A stretch of DNA of 41,738 bases from contig JAKAKG010000193.1 of the NCBI GenBank assembly GCA_021813555.1, forward strand, positions 1-41,738, in the 5' to 3' direction. This document shows positions 24,167 through 31,420 of the stretch, one piece after another. The notes under the pieces are model-generated. The model was not told the origin of the DNA. It was given only the letters and a program-made list of their open reading frames with translations, and made no database searches. How positions within the stretch are numbered: the stretch's first letter is position 1; each line of letters opens with the position of its first letter. The stretch comes from Acidobacteriota bacterium (GTDB taxonomy: Bacteria; Acidobacteriota; UBA4820; DSQY01). The position numbers and the translations under genes are program-made.

Positions 24167-24186
24167 GGGGCTCCTTAGGAATAAGT

Positions 24187-24213
24187 GAGCAGATGAATGG
24201 GTGGGCAGGGAAA
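24187..24213 (-). repeat. Weak heptad-like tract (TGCTCAC/TGCCCAC theme)
   Basis: The minus strand reads CTGCCCACCCATTCATCTGC then TCACTTATT. The phase is loose, but the opening CTGCCCACC is shared with the tract at 15340-15362 next to oppF. I list it as a diverged member of the heptad-array family. Confidence 0.4.
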
Positions 24214-24255
24214 ACCGAACAGGTACGCTTGGTCTTCTTGCCTCGCACCTGAGGC

Positions 24256-25509
24256 TCACGCCCTCCCTTGCGGCTGATAATCACTCATCCGCGCTGGACG
24301 GGGCCGCGCCCTCATTTTCCACCAGAAGAGCGGCCCGGCCAGGGTTTTATAGGCTTTGAGTTTGGCCTCGTAAAGGGCCTTGCGCGGACCCGTGGGCACG
24401 AGGAATTTGGCGTCGTCCGGGTTGACGATGAGGCTCACCTCGATGTTGGGCGCCATGCCGATGGGCAGGCCCGCCCTCATGCACGCCTGGTACATGTACC
24501 TCATGACCGGGAGCATATCCTCATACGGCGGCGAGGGGACCTGCTCCATCTCCGCCCCGATGACCGGGCGGAAGATGCAGACCGTGGGGAAGCACCCCAC
24601 GGACACGATGTAGTCAATGGCCTTGAGCGTCTCCTCGATGGGTTCAACCCCTGCGATGATTTCTCCAGAGTTTCGCCCTGGCCCCATCTTCTTGGCGCAG
24701 TATTCCATGGCATCGAAGAAGGCGCGCTGCCCGAGCGTGGCTTCCTTGCCCGGCAGGTACCTGGCGAAGGCGCCTGGATCGTGAAACTCGTAGCAGAAGG
24801 AGAAATGGTCGGCCCCTAGGTCCATGAGCCAGTCGTATTTCCAGAGATCCTTGCTGGGAGTGACCTGGACGCCCACCAGGGCTCCCACCCGTTCTTTGAC
24901 GGCCTTCACATACGGCGCCACCTCATCGAGCCCCTTGCCGCCGTGCTGATAGCCGGAATTGAAGTGGACGAAGGTGACGCCGCTCTCCGCCTTGGCGGCC
25001 CGCGCCGTTTCCACCACGTCGTCCACGTCCTTGGCGGCCACCTCGTTGACCCCCACGTTCAGGCCCGTTGTGCAGAATTTGCACGCCTGGCTGGGCGTGG
25101 TGTACCAGTAGAGACAGGAGTTGCTGATGTAGATGCCGAGGTAGGTGCCCTGCAGGACGCCCACTTTGCTCATGGGGGTGCCCTTGCTGGTGAGGCGGTC
25201 GTACCAGAGGGGCTGAGGAGGGATCACCGCGGCATACGCCAGGGAGGGGTCACGGTCGTCCCGGACCACATACCGCTGCCCTTCCTTCGCGAGATGGTAG
25301 GGCGTTGCGGCGACGAAGTCTTCCTCCACGGGAACATTCACCCAGATGTCTTTGCTCCGCGCGGGAAGGACGAGCTCAAGGCCCGAACCCAGGCCCGCCC
25401 TCGTGCGGGAGAAAAATCGCGCGTCCTCCGTAAGGGCGCACGTGGCATCGATGCGGATCCCCTTGCACAGCAAATCGATTTCCAGCTCGGCCGGATTCAG
25501 AGGTGTCAT
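24256..25509 (-). CDS. Radical SAM protein with unusual CX10CX2C cluster motif
   Basis: The 417-residue protein has a radical SAM-like barrel, but the expected CX3CX2C motif is replaced by C132-X10-C143-X2-C146 (SCLYWYTTPSQACKFC). The surrounding YLGIYISNS and CTTGLNVG look like a genuine cluster-binding loop. Later features are FVHFNSGYQHGGKGLDEV, GVQVTPSKDLWKYD and a GVEPIEET segment, in positions expected for barrel strands. The first 120 residues form a separate domain I cannot name. ATG 25509 follows GGGAGGAG. Downstream genes (membrane protein, MDR oxidoreductase) may be co-transcribed. I do not recognise a characterised relative, so the reaction is unknown. Confidence 0.75.
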   Translation of the reverse strand: MTPLNPAELEIDLLCKGIRIDATCALTEDARFFSRTRAGLGSGLELVLPARSKDIWVNVPVEEDFVAATPYHLAKEGQRYVVRDDRDPSLAYAAVIPPQPLWYDRLTSKGTPMSKVGVLQGTYLGIYISNSCLYWYTTPSQACKFCTTGLNVGVNEVAAKDVDDVVETARAAKAESGVTFVHFNSGYQHGGKGLDEVAPYVKAVKERVGALVGVQVTPSKDLWKYDWLMDLGADHFSFCYEFHDPGAFARYLPGKEATLGQRAFFDAMEYCAKKMGPGRNSGEIIAGVEPIEETLKAIDYIVSVGCFPTVCIFRPVIGAEMEQVPSPPYEDMLPVMRYMYQACMRAGLPIGMAPNIEVSLIVNPDDAKFLVPTGPRKALYEAKLKAYKTLAGPLFWWKMRARPRPARMSDYQPQGRA

Positions 25510-25531
25510 GCCCTGCTCCTCCCCCCCATGA

Positions 25532-25561
25532 AGGGTAGGCCACTTGGAAGAACTCTGGCAA
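25532..25561 (-). promoter_or_regulatory. Possible promoter of the CX10CX2C radical SAM gene
   Basis: The minus strand has TTGCCA (25556-25561), 18 bp, then TACCCT (25532-25537). The -35 matches five of six and the -10 three of six. The leader would be about 15-20 bases. Confidence 0.35.
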
Positions 25562-25582
25562 GGGCGCGGTTAAGAGGGGAAG

Positions 25583-25611
25583 TTGGGATTGCAGGTTCCT
25601 TGGTGTAGATT
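25583..25611 (+). promoter_or_regulatory. Possible promoter of the IPT-repeat gene
   Basis: TTGGGA (25583-25588), 17 bp, then TAGATT (25606-25611), each four of six. It lies 62 bp before the ATG and divergent from the radical SAM promoter. Confidence 0.45.
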
Positions 25612-25672
25612 AATGTGGTGCGCCCATGGACATGAGATGCCACGTGAGCCGGGCGCGATGGAGGATGTTCCC

Positions 25673-27877
25673 ATGACCCGTTTTTCGGCCCGGCTTCCCC
25701 TAATCATGGCAGCGCTCCTTTGCACCGCCCTGGCTGGCCCTTCCTCAGCCCGCGTACCCGAAGGCTCGGTCATCATCACGTCGGTGACCCCAGCCTCAGG
25801 GCCTACTGACGGCGGCACCACGGTAAGCATCGCGGGGTCGGGCTTTCAAAGCGGTCCCACTCTAGCGGTGACCTTCGGCGGAGTGGCCGCCCCTGCCGTG
25901 AGTTACGTCAACGCCAATCTGGTCAATTGTACGACACCGGCTCATCCGGCCACGGGTGCTGTGGACGTGGTCCTCACCAACCCTGATGCGACAACGGCCA
26001 CCCTTCCTGGAGGATTCACGTACACCAGTTCTGCTCCCGCGCCAACCGTAAGCGCGGTGAGCCCGATTTCGGGCGACGTGGCCGGGGGGACAGCAGTCAC
26101 CATCACCGGCACCAATTTCGTCGATGGAGCAGGCTTGACGGTGGACTTCGGCGGAACTCAGGCCACGAGCGTCACTTTTGGCAGCAGCACCTCGATCACC
26201 TGCACGACACCACCTCATAGCGTGGGCCCCGTGGATGTGGTGGTCATCAATCCGGACCTTCAGACCGGCACTCTGCCCAAAGGGTTCACCTATACGAGCA
26301 CCACGCCCGCCCCTACCGTAACGGCCATTAGTCCCACGGCCGGCCCCACAACGGGCGGCACGAGCGTGACGATCACGGGTACCAATTTCATCTCGGGGGC
26401 TACCGTGAGCTTCGGGGGAACGACGGTCAAGACCGTTACCGTGACAGGCTCCACGTCTATCACGTGCGCTACCCCCGCTCACACCGCAGGCACCGTGGAC
26501 GTGGTGGTCGCCAACCCAGACGCGCAGACTGGCACCTTGCCCGCCGGGTTCACCTACATGAGTACGAACCCCGCCCCGACCGTGGCGTCCGTCAGCCCTA
26601 CGTCTGGCCCTACCACGGGCGGCACAGCCGTGACCATCACCGGCACCAACTTCGTGGCGGGTGCCGCCGTGACCTTCGGCGGAACGGCGGCCGCGGGTGT
26701 CGCCTTCGTGAGTGCCACCTCCCTCACCTGCACCACGCCGGCTCATACCGTAGGGTCGGTGAACGTGGTGGTCACCAACCCAGACGCGCAGACCGGCACT
26801 TTGCCCGCCGGGTTCACCTACACGAGTACGAACCCCGCCCCGACCGTTACGGCCGTCAGCCCGACGTCTGGCCCTACCACGGGTGGCACCGCCGTGACCG
26901 TCACCGGCACCAACTTTGTGGCGGGAGCTACCGTGACCTTCGGCGGAATGGCGGCCACGGGCGTCGCATTCGTGAGTGCCGCCTCCCTAACTTGCACTAC
27001 GCCGGCTCATGCCGCAGGGGCGGTGAACGTGGTGGTCACCAACCCCGACGCCCAGACCGGCACCTTGCCTAGCGGATTCACCTACACCAGCGCCACACCT
27101 GCTCCCATGGTTTCCAGCATTATGCCCACTTCGGGCTCCACGGCAGGTGGTACTGCCGTCACCATTTCCGGCGCCAATTTTCAGGCCGGGGCGCGGGCAT
27201 ACTTCGGCGGCTATTCCGGGACATCCATATCCGTGGCCTCCTCCTCGTCCATCACCTGCCTGACCCCCGCCCACCTGGCTGCCGTGGTGGACGTGACGGT
27301 GACCAACCCGGACGCCCAATCGGGAAACCTCCGCAGCGCCTTCACCTACGTGGCCCCGTGCGACCTATCTTGTACGGCTACCGTGCCGGGTACGGGAACG
27401 GCGGGAAGCCCCGTGTCCTTCCAGGGGAGCGCTTCCTCTACGACCTGCACCGGCCAGCCCTCTTTCCAGTGGACCTTCGGCGACGGACAGACATCCTCCC
27501 AGCAGAGTCCGAGCCACACCTACGCCAACCAGGGCGACTTCTCCTGGTCCCTCACAGCCACCCTGCAGGGCACGGCGTGCTCGAAGTACGGCACCATTCA
27601 TCTTTCGCCCGCAGTACCGGCCCCGATCATCACCTCCGTAGTGAAGGTCCCCAACCCCTTCCGTCTCAAGGTATCGGGCACGAACTTCCACGTGGGCTGC
27701 ACGGTGAAGATCAACGGCGTCCCCGTCCCCACTACCACGTACAAGAGCGGAACCCTGGTGGTGGCCAAGAAGGGTGCGGTTCTGAAGGCCATGGTGCCCT
27801 TGGCCGTCCCCGTTCAGATCACGGTAACCAACAACGACGATGGCGGTGTATCGGCACCTTATCCTTACGTCCGCTAG
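25673..27877 (+). CDS. Large secreted protein with six IPT/TIG repeats
   Basis: The 734-residue precursor has a signal peptide (MTRFSARLPLIMAALLCTAL...). Six IPT/TIG domains of 88 residues follow, each starting with a pattern such as VSPTSGPTTGGTAVTI and ending in GTLPAGFTYTS. Next come a PKD-like domain (about 565-645, QWTFGDGQTSS) with several cysteines, and an 80-residue C-terminal IPT-like domain (from APIITSVVK) shared with the Kelch-PKD protein. ATG 25673 is preceded by GGAGG. The protein should lie on the surface or outside the cell, probably as an adhesion or binding stalk. No enzyme motifs are visible. It is a single gene with its own terminator. Confidence 0.9.
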   Translation: MTRFSARLPLIMAALLCTALAGPSSARVPEGSVIITSVTPASGPTDGGTTVSIAGSGFQSGPTLAVTFGGVAAPAVSYVNANLVNCTTPAHPATGAVDVVLTNPDATTATLPGGFTYTSSAPAPTVSAVSPISGDVAGGTAVTITGTNFVDGAGLTVDFGGTQATSVTFGSSTSITCTTPPHSVGPVDVVVINPDLQTGTLPKGFTYTSTTPAPTVTAISPTAGPTTGGTSVTITGTNFISGATVSFGGTTVKTVTVTGSTSITCATPAHTAGTVDVVVANPDAQTGTLPAGFTYMSTNPAPTVASVSPTSGPTTGGTAVTITGTNFVAGAAVTFGGTAAAGVAFVSATSLTCTTPAHTVGSVNVVVTNPDAQTGTLPAGFTYTSTNPAPTVTAVSPTSGPTTGGTAVTVTGTNFVAGATVTFGGMAATGVAFVSAASLTCTTPAHAAGAVNVVVTNPDAQTGTLPSGFTYTSATPAPMVSSIMPTSGSTAGGTAVTISGANFQAGARAYFGGYSGTSISVASSSSITCLTPAHLAAVVDVTVTNPDAQSGNLRSAFTYVAPCDLSCTATVPGTGTAGSPVSFQGSASSTTCTGQPSFQWTFGDGQTSSQQSPSHTYANQGDFSWSLTATLQGTACSKYGTIHLSPAVPAPIITSVVKVPNPFRLKVSGTNFHVGCTVKINGVPVPTTTYKSGTLVVAKKGAVLKAMVPLAVPVQITVTNNDDGGVSAPYPYVR
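25775..27356 (+). repeat. Tandem 264-bp repeats encoding IPT domains (six units)
   Basis: The repeat period is exactly 264 bp: for example CGCGCAGAC at 26521 and 26785 and CGCCCAGAC at 27049. Units three to five are close at DNA level, while the first and last are more diverged. This points to recent unequal expansion within the middle of the gene. Confidence 0.88.
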
Positions 27878-27899
27878 CTGCATTGGGGAATCAGTACGC

Positions 27900-27937
27900 G
27901 AACGGCGCCGGAGAAAACCCGGCGCCGTTCTTGATTT
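27900..27937 (+). terminator. Intrinsic terminator of the IPT-repeat gene
   Basis: The stem GAACGGCGCCGG, an eight-base A-rich loop and CGGCGCCGTTC are followed by TTGATTT. It sits 23 bp after the stop and also separates this gene from convergent metG. Confidence 0.9.
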
Positions 27938-28009
27938 AGGGCCTATCCGCAAAGAAGGTATCGCCGCACCCTAGTTAGGGACAGGCCTTAAGATCTTGAA
28001 GCGCAAGAC

Positions 28010-29986
28010 CTAGGTAATCTTGCTTCCCGGGGGAACGTCTTCGAGGAACTGGAGCAGGATGGGCTCGCCTTCGATGTTCCCGGCCATGATCATGCCGTTG
28101 GACTCGACGCCCATGAGTTTGGCGGGCTGAAGGTTGGTGACGAACGGGCAGGTGCGGCCCACGAGCTGCTCGGGAGGGTATTTCTTGCCGATGCCGCCCA
28201 CGATCTGGCGCCGCTCGTCTCCGAAGTCCACGATCATTTTGACGAGCTTGTTGCTCTTGGGGACGCGCTCCGCTTCGAGGATTTTACCGGCCCGGAGTTG
28301 GACCTTGCGGAAATCGTCGATGGAGATCCGCTCCGCGACGGGCTCCGCCAGGATGGCCGCGACCGGGGGCGCCGCCGGAGCCGCCGGGCCGGCTTGAGGC
28401 GCGGCTGCCGATAGGTCGGACTGCTTCTTCTCTTCTTCCATCTTTCCCTCGCTGGCCCGTTGGCCCGTTGGCTTGTTGGCTCGAACTTTTCCGAAGTACT
28501 CCGCCTTGTCCACCCTTGGGAAAAGTCCCGAGAGCTTTCGCGCGGGGATTCGCTGGCCATCTTCCCACCTCAGGTTGGCGAAGGCCATTCCCTCGAACCC
28601 GAGGGCGTTCGTAATGGCCGCGGCAGAGGCGGGCAGGGCGGGCGTCAGGGCGAGCGCGGCCAGACGAAGGGCCCGGGCGGCCTCCGAGAGGGTGGCCAGG
28701 GCGCCGGGCGTGCCCGGCGCGGCCCAGGGCTCGCGCTCAACCAAGTATTTATTGAGGTCCGAGATGAGGGACCAGATCTCGATGAGGGCGTCCCGGGGGG
28801 AGAGCCCCTTCACCGCCGAATGATAGCGTTCCATGGCCTGTTCGGCCCGGGCCTTGAGGCTGCCGTCCCCGGGCCCCACCTTTCCTCCGGCCTGCCGCTC
28901 CAGGAGGTTCGTGAGGCGGGAGGCCAGGTTGCCGAGGTCGTTGGCTAGGTCGGCGTTGATTCGGTCCAGAAGCGCCTCGTCCGAGAAGGACCCATCGGTG
29001 CCGATGGGCTTTTCCCGCAGGAGAAAGTAGCGCACGGCGTCGGCGCCGAACTCTTCCACGTAGGGCCACGCGTCCACCACGTTCCCGAGGGACTTGCTCA
29101 TCTTGGTGCCGTCCTTCACCCACCATCCATGGCCGAAGACGTGCCCGGGCAGGGGCAGGCCCGCGCTCATGAGGAAAGCGGGCCAATAGACGGCGTGGAA
29201 CCGCAGGATGTCCTTCCCGATCAGGTGCACGTCGGCGGGCCAAAACGTCTTGAACTTCGTCTCATCCCCGGACCCGAAACCCAGGGCTGAAACGTAGTTG
29301 GAGAGCGCGTCGAGCCAGACGTACAGCACGTGCTTCTCGTCGCCCGGGAAGGGAATGCCCCAGGTGATGCTGGTCCGGCTGATGGAGAGGTCCTTCAACC
29401 CGCCCTCCACGAAGGCCCGCACCTCGTTCATGCGGCTCTCCGGAAGGACGAAGTCAGGGCGCTCGGCGTAAAGCTTCAGGAGGGGTTCCTGGTAGTTTGA
29501 CAGGCGGAAGAAGTAGGATTCCTCCTCCAATTCGGTGATCGGGTGGCCGAAGTCGGGGCACTTGCCGTCCGTCACCTGGTTCTCGGGAAAGAAGGCCTCG
29601 CAGGCAACGCAGTAGGGCCCGCGGTAGCTCGCCTTGTAGACGTCTCCCGCGTCCATGAGGCGCTGCAAGATGGCCAGGACGCCGTGCTGATGTCGGTCCT
29701 GGGTCGTGCGGATAAAATCGTCGTGGCTGATGTTGAGGCGCTTCCACAGCTCGTGGTAGCGGGCCACCACCCGGTCCGCCAAAACGATGGGTGGAACACC
29801 CTCTTTCGCGGCGGTCTTCTCCATTTTCTGGCCGTGCTCGTCGGTGCCCGTCAGGAAATAAGTCTCATCCCCCAGCAAGCGGTGGTACCGGGCGAAGAAA
29901 TCGGCGCAGACCGTGCAATAGGCGTGTCCTATGTGCGGGTAGTCGTTGACGTAGTAGATCGGAGTGGTGATGTAGAAGCGTCCCAT
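28010..29986 (-). CDS. metG: Methionyl-tRNA synthetase with C-terminal tRNA-binding domain
   Basis: MetG charges tRNA-Met for protein synthesis. The 658-residue protein has the class I motif HIGH (18-21), a one-knuckle zinc region (CVAC 126-129 with CPDFGH 143-148), KMSKS (295-299), the helical anticodon-binding domain and, after a linker, a Trbp111-type domain (from about 550; DFRKVQLRAGKILEAERV, KMIVDFGDE). The knuckle histidine sits two places later than in the Thermus-type CPxH pattern. The linker at residues 501-512 (ANKPTGQR) is encoded by a short 8-nt-period array like those between genes. The start is ATG 29986 with AGAGGA upstream. Confidence 0.96.
   Translation of the reverse strand: MGRFYITTPIYYVNDYPHIGHAYCTVCADFFARYHRLLGDETYFLTGTDEHGQKMEKTAAKEGVPPIVLADRVVARYHELWKRLNISHDDFIRTTQDRHQHGVLAILQRLMDAGDVYKASYRGPYCVACEAFFPENQVTDGKCPDFGHPITELEEESYFFRLSNYQEPLLKLYAERPDFVLPESRMNEVRAFVEGGLKDLSISRTSITWGIPFPGDEKHVLYVWLDALSNYVSALGFGSGDETKFKTFWPADVHLIGKDILRFHAVYWPAFLMSAGLPLPGHVFGHGWWVKDGTKMSKSLGNVVDAWPYVEEFGADAVRYFLLREKPIGTDGSFSDEALLDRINADLANDLGNLASRLTNLLERQAGGKVGPGDGSLKARAEQAMERYHSAVKGLSPRDALIEIWSLISDLNKYLVEREPWAAPGTPGALATLSEAARALRLAALALTPALPASAAAITNALGFEGMAFANLRWEDGQRIPARKLSGLFPRVDKAEYFGKVRANKPTGQRASEGKMEEEKKQSDLSAAAPQAGPAAPAAPPVAAILAEPVAERISIDDFRKVQLRAGKILEAERVPKSNKLVKMIVDFGDERRQIVGGIGKKYPPEQLVGRTCPFVTNLQPAKLMGVESNGMIMAGNIEGEPILLQFLEDVPPGSKIT
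28451..28486 (-). repeat. 8-nt-period array inside metG (GCCAACRR theme)
   Basis: The coding strand reads GCCAACAA GCCAACGG GCCAACGG GCCAGCGA. It codes for the ANKPTGQRAS part of the MetG interdomain linker. Four units in exact phase inside a codon-constrained gene are unlikely to arise by chance. It resembles the intergenic arrays, with a period of eight in place of seven. Confidence 0.8.
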
Positions 29987-30017
29987 GGAATCCTCTGAAG
30001 GAAGGCCTTCGCGGGCT

Positions 30018-30090
30018 CGGGAGCAGGAAGCGGGGAGCGGAAGGGATCTTGGATTCTCTGCTCCCAGCTCCCCCTCTGCCCGCTCCCTTC
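30018..30090. repeat. Facing pair of 7-nt-period arrays upstream of metG
   Basis: At 30018-30046 the plus strand reads gggagca ggaagcg gggagcg gaag. At 30056-30090 the same theme appears on the other strand (tgctccc agctccc cctctgc ccgctccc). The two arms can pair to form a long imperfect hairpin with a loop around GATCTTGGATT. One arm begins 8 bp after the stop of the Cys-rich membrane-protein gene; the other points towards it. This is the only inverted pair of this theme in the window. Confidence 0.85.
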
Positions 30091-30097
30091 TTTTCAG

Positions 30098-30469
30098 CTA
30101 GTGATGCGCTCCGTGAGCCGCCACCTGGGGCGTGGCTGCGGGTTTGGCCTCGGCCTCTCGCAGCATGCGCTCGCCGTCGTCGTGAACGCGCTCCGCGGAC
30201 TCCCGCCCCGCGCGGTAGATGGCCAGACCGTAAACGAGCGCCGCGAAGGCCAGCCAGGGCGAGCCGTGAGGCATGTCGCCCCAGAGGGAGAAAGCCACGG
30301 CCAGACCCGTAACGGCCAAGGCGTAGCCCAGACCCTGCCCGACGCGATCGGCCGCCAGCGCGCCCTTCAGGTAAACGGACTTGGTGCACTCTTCGAAAAT
30401 CTCGCAATGGGCGCACTCTCGAAACTTGACTGCGTCCACCACGTCCTGTTTGAAGCAATCTTTCATCAT
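30098..30469 (-). CDS. Small membrane protein with Cys-rich N terminus, unknown function
   Basis: The 123-residue protein begins MMKDCFKQDVVDAVKFREC and continues AHCEIFEECTK, so four cysteines lie within 35 residues (C, C-X2-C, C), a likely metal site on the cytoplasmic side. Two hydrophobic segments (about 53-70 and 79-95) follow, then a charged helix (RESAERVHDDGERMLREAE) and an Ala/His-rich tail ending in HGAHH. ATG 30469 or 30466 follows GAGGTGG. I do not recognise the family. Neighbours are metG downstream and DUF507 genes upstream on the same strand. Confidence 0.7.
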   Translation of the reverse strand: MMKDCFKQDVVDAVKFRECAHCEIFEECTKSVYLKGALAADRVGQGLGYALAVTGLAVAFSLWGDMPHGSPWLAFAALVYGLAIYRAGRESAERVHDDGERMLREAEAKPAATPQVAAHGAHH

Positions 30470-30642
30470 GGCCCACCTCGTGCGAGAGGAGAAGTATAGC
30501 ACAGCGGTGGCGCGGAAAAGGCAGGTGATGGGGTGGTTGGATGAGGGGGAACACCTACCGGGGACGGGATCGGGTATGGCCGGCCCTAGCCCTCATGAAT
30601 GTCCTGCGCGCCTATGCTACGCTCCGCCCACCCATCTCGCCG

Positions 30643-30915
30643 CTACTGGCCTTTGTCCAGCAATTCTTTGTAGAACTGCTGGAACAGGGCGTGGAACTCC
30701 CCCGACTCTTCGGGGATGTTCCTGCGGATGCGCCTCACTTTATCCCGGGCCTTTTCCTCACGCGCGGCGTCGTGGGCCAGCTCCAGTTCGAGCGCTCGCA
30801 GGATGGCGTTGCGTAGGTCCTGATCCTTGACGAAGTACTCGATATCCGGATCCTTGAGGAACATGGCGTAGATCTGGGACGTGAGATTCTGCATTTTCTC
30901 GCGGCTCAATTTCAT
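30643..30915 (-). CDS. DUF507 family protein (copy 2)
   Basis: The 90-residue protein MKLSREKMQNLTSQIYAMF is helical and highly charged, with KARDKVRRIRRNIPEESGEF and FQQFYKELLDKG. It matches the DUF507 family, whose function is unknown and which I associate with Acidobacteriota, Aquificota and related bacteria. It follows a second DUF507 gene on the same strand by about 130 bp. The two differ clearly in sequence but share the layout (D-x-E-x-F/I, then K-K-R/R-x-I near the centre, E-x-F/Y-H-x-L-F near the end). Confidence 0.85.
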   Translation of the reverse strand: MKLSREKMQNLTSQIYAMFLKDPDIEYFVKDQDLRNAILRALELELAHDAAREEKARDKVRRIRRNIPEESGEFHALFQQFYKELLDKGQ

Positions 30916-30996
30916 CGAAGAGGTCCTTCGCGTGCATAGCAGAAAACGAGGGCCGCAAGAAGGAAAGGACGCAACGATCCGGCTCGTTTATTCTTT

Positions 30997-31032
30997 CCCT
31001 TCCTCACGCCTCACTCCTTACTCCTCACTTCC
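30997..31032 (-). repeat. 7-nt-period array after the first DUF507 gene (GGAGTGA theme)
   Basis: The plus strand reads ccttcct cacgcct cactcct tactcct cacttcc. In the coding direction this is GAAGTGA GGAGTAA GGAGTGA GGCGTGA, starting 12-14 bases after the TGA of the DUF507 gene at 31045. The theme differs from GGGAGCR, but period, position and orientation agree. Confidence 0.85.
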
Positions 31033-31044
31033 AGGCTTATCCCC

Positions 31045-31323
31045 TCAGATCACGTAGCCCCGCTTGGCGGCGAGTTCCGATTTCACCTTGGAGAAAAGCC
31101 GGTGGTACTCCATATCCTGCCCTTTGAGCTCGTCTTGGTGGTCCAGGAGGATCTGGCGCGCTTCTTCGGTGATCTCGTCCTCGATCTTGAGGTCGGCGGT
31201 GATGAGATGTGCCACCTTGTCAATGGTCCGTTCAAGGTGATCGCTCGAGATGACGCCCTTGTCCACGAGTCCCATGACCACCCGCCTGGCCACGAGCTCG
31301 ATGAGAGGCGGAGGCAGTCTCAT
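31045..31323 (-). CDS. DUF507 family protein (copy 1)
   Basis: The 92-residue protein MRLPPPLIELVARRVVMGL continues with LITADLKIEDEITEEARQIL and MEYHRLFSKVKSELAAKRG. It is an all-helical DUF507 family member. ATG 31323 has GGAG seven bases upstream. It is followed by a heptad array and then the second DUF507 gene. Finding the two together suggests they act as a pair, possibly as a complex. The function is unknown. Confidence 0.85.
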   Translation of the reverse strand: MRLPPPLIELVARRVVMGLVDKGVISSDHLERTIDKVAHLITADLKIEDEITEEARQILLDHQDELKGQDMEYHRLFSKVKSELAAKRGYVI

Positions 31324-31358
31324 GGGCCCACTCCGAGGAAGGAGGGCACCTGCAAAGC

Positions 31359-31386
31359 AAAAAGGGCCGACGGCGCGGCCCTTTCC
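31359..31386 (-). terminator. Intrinsic terminator of the zinc-ribbon gene
   Basis: On the minus strand the stem GGAAAGGGCCG, loop CGCCGT, CGGCCC ends in TTTTTGC. It lies 35 bases after the stop at 31421 and 36 bases before the first DUF507 start, so it separates the two transcription units. Confidence 0.88.
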
Positions 31387-31420
31387 GTTCTGAGGCAGCG
31401 GAAGGAGGACTCAGGTTGGG

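Noticed and set aside
24256-25509. Canonical radical SAM motif elsewhere in this protein
   Set aside because: No CX3CX2C was found on reading the sequence; C132/C143/C146 is the only plausible cluster site.
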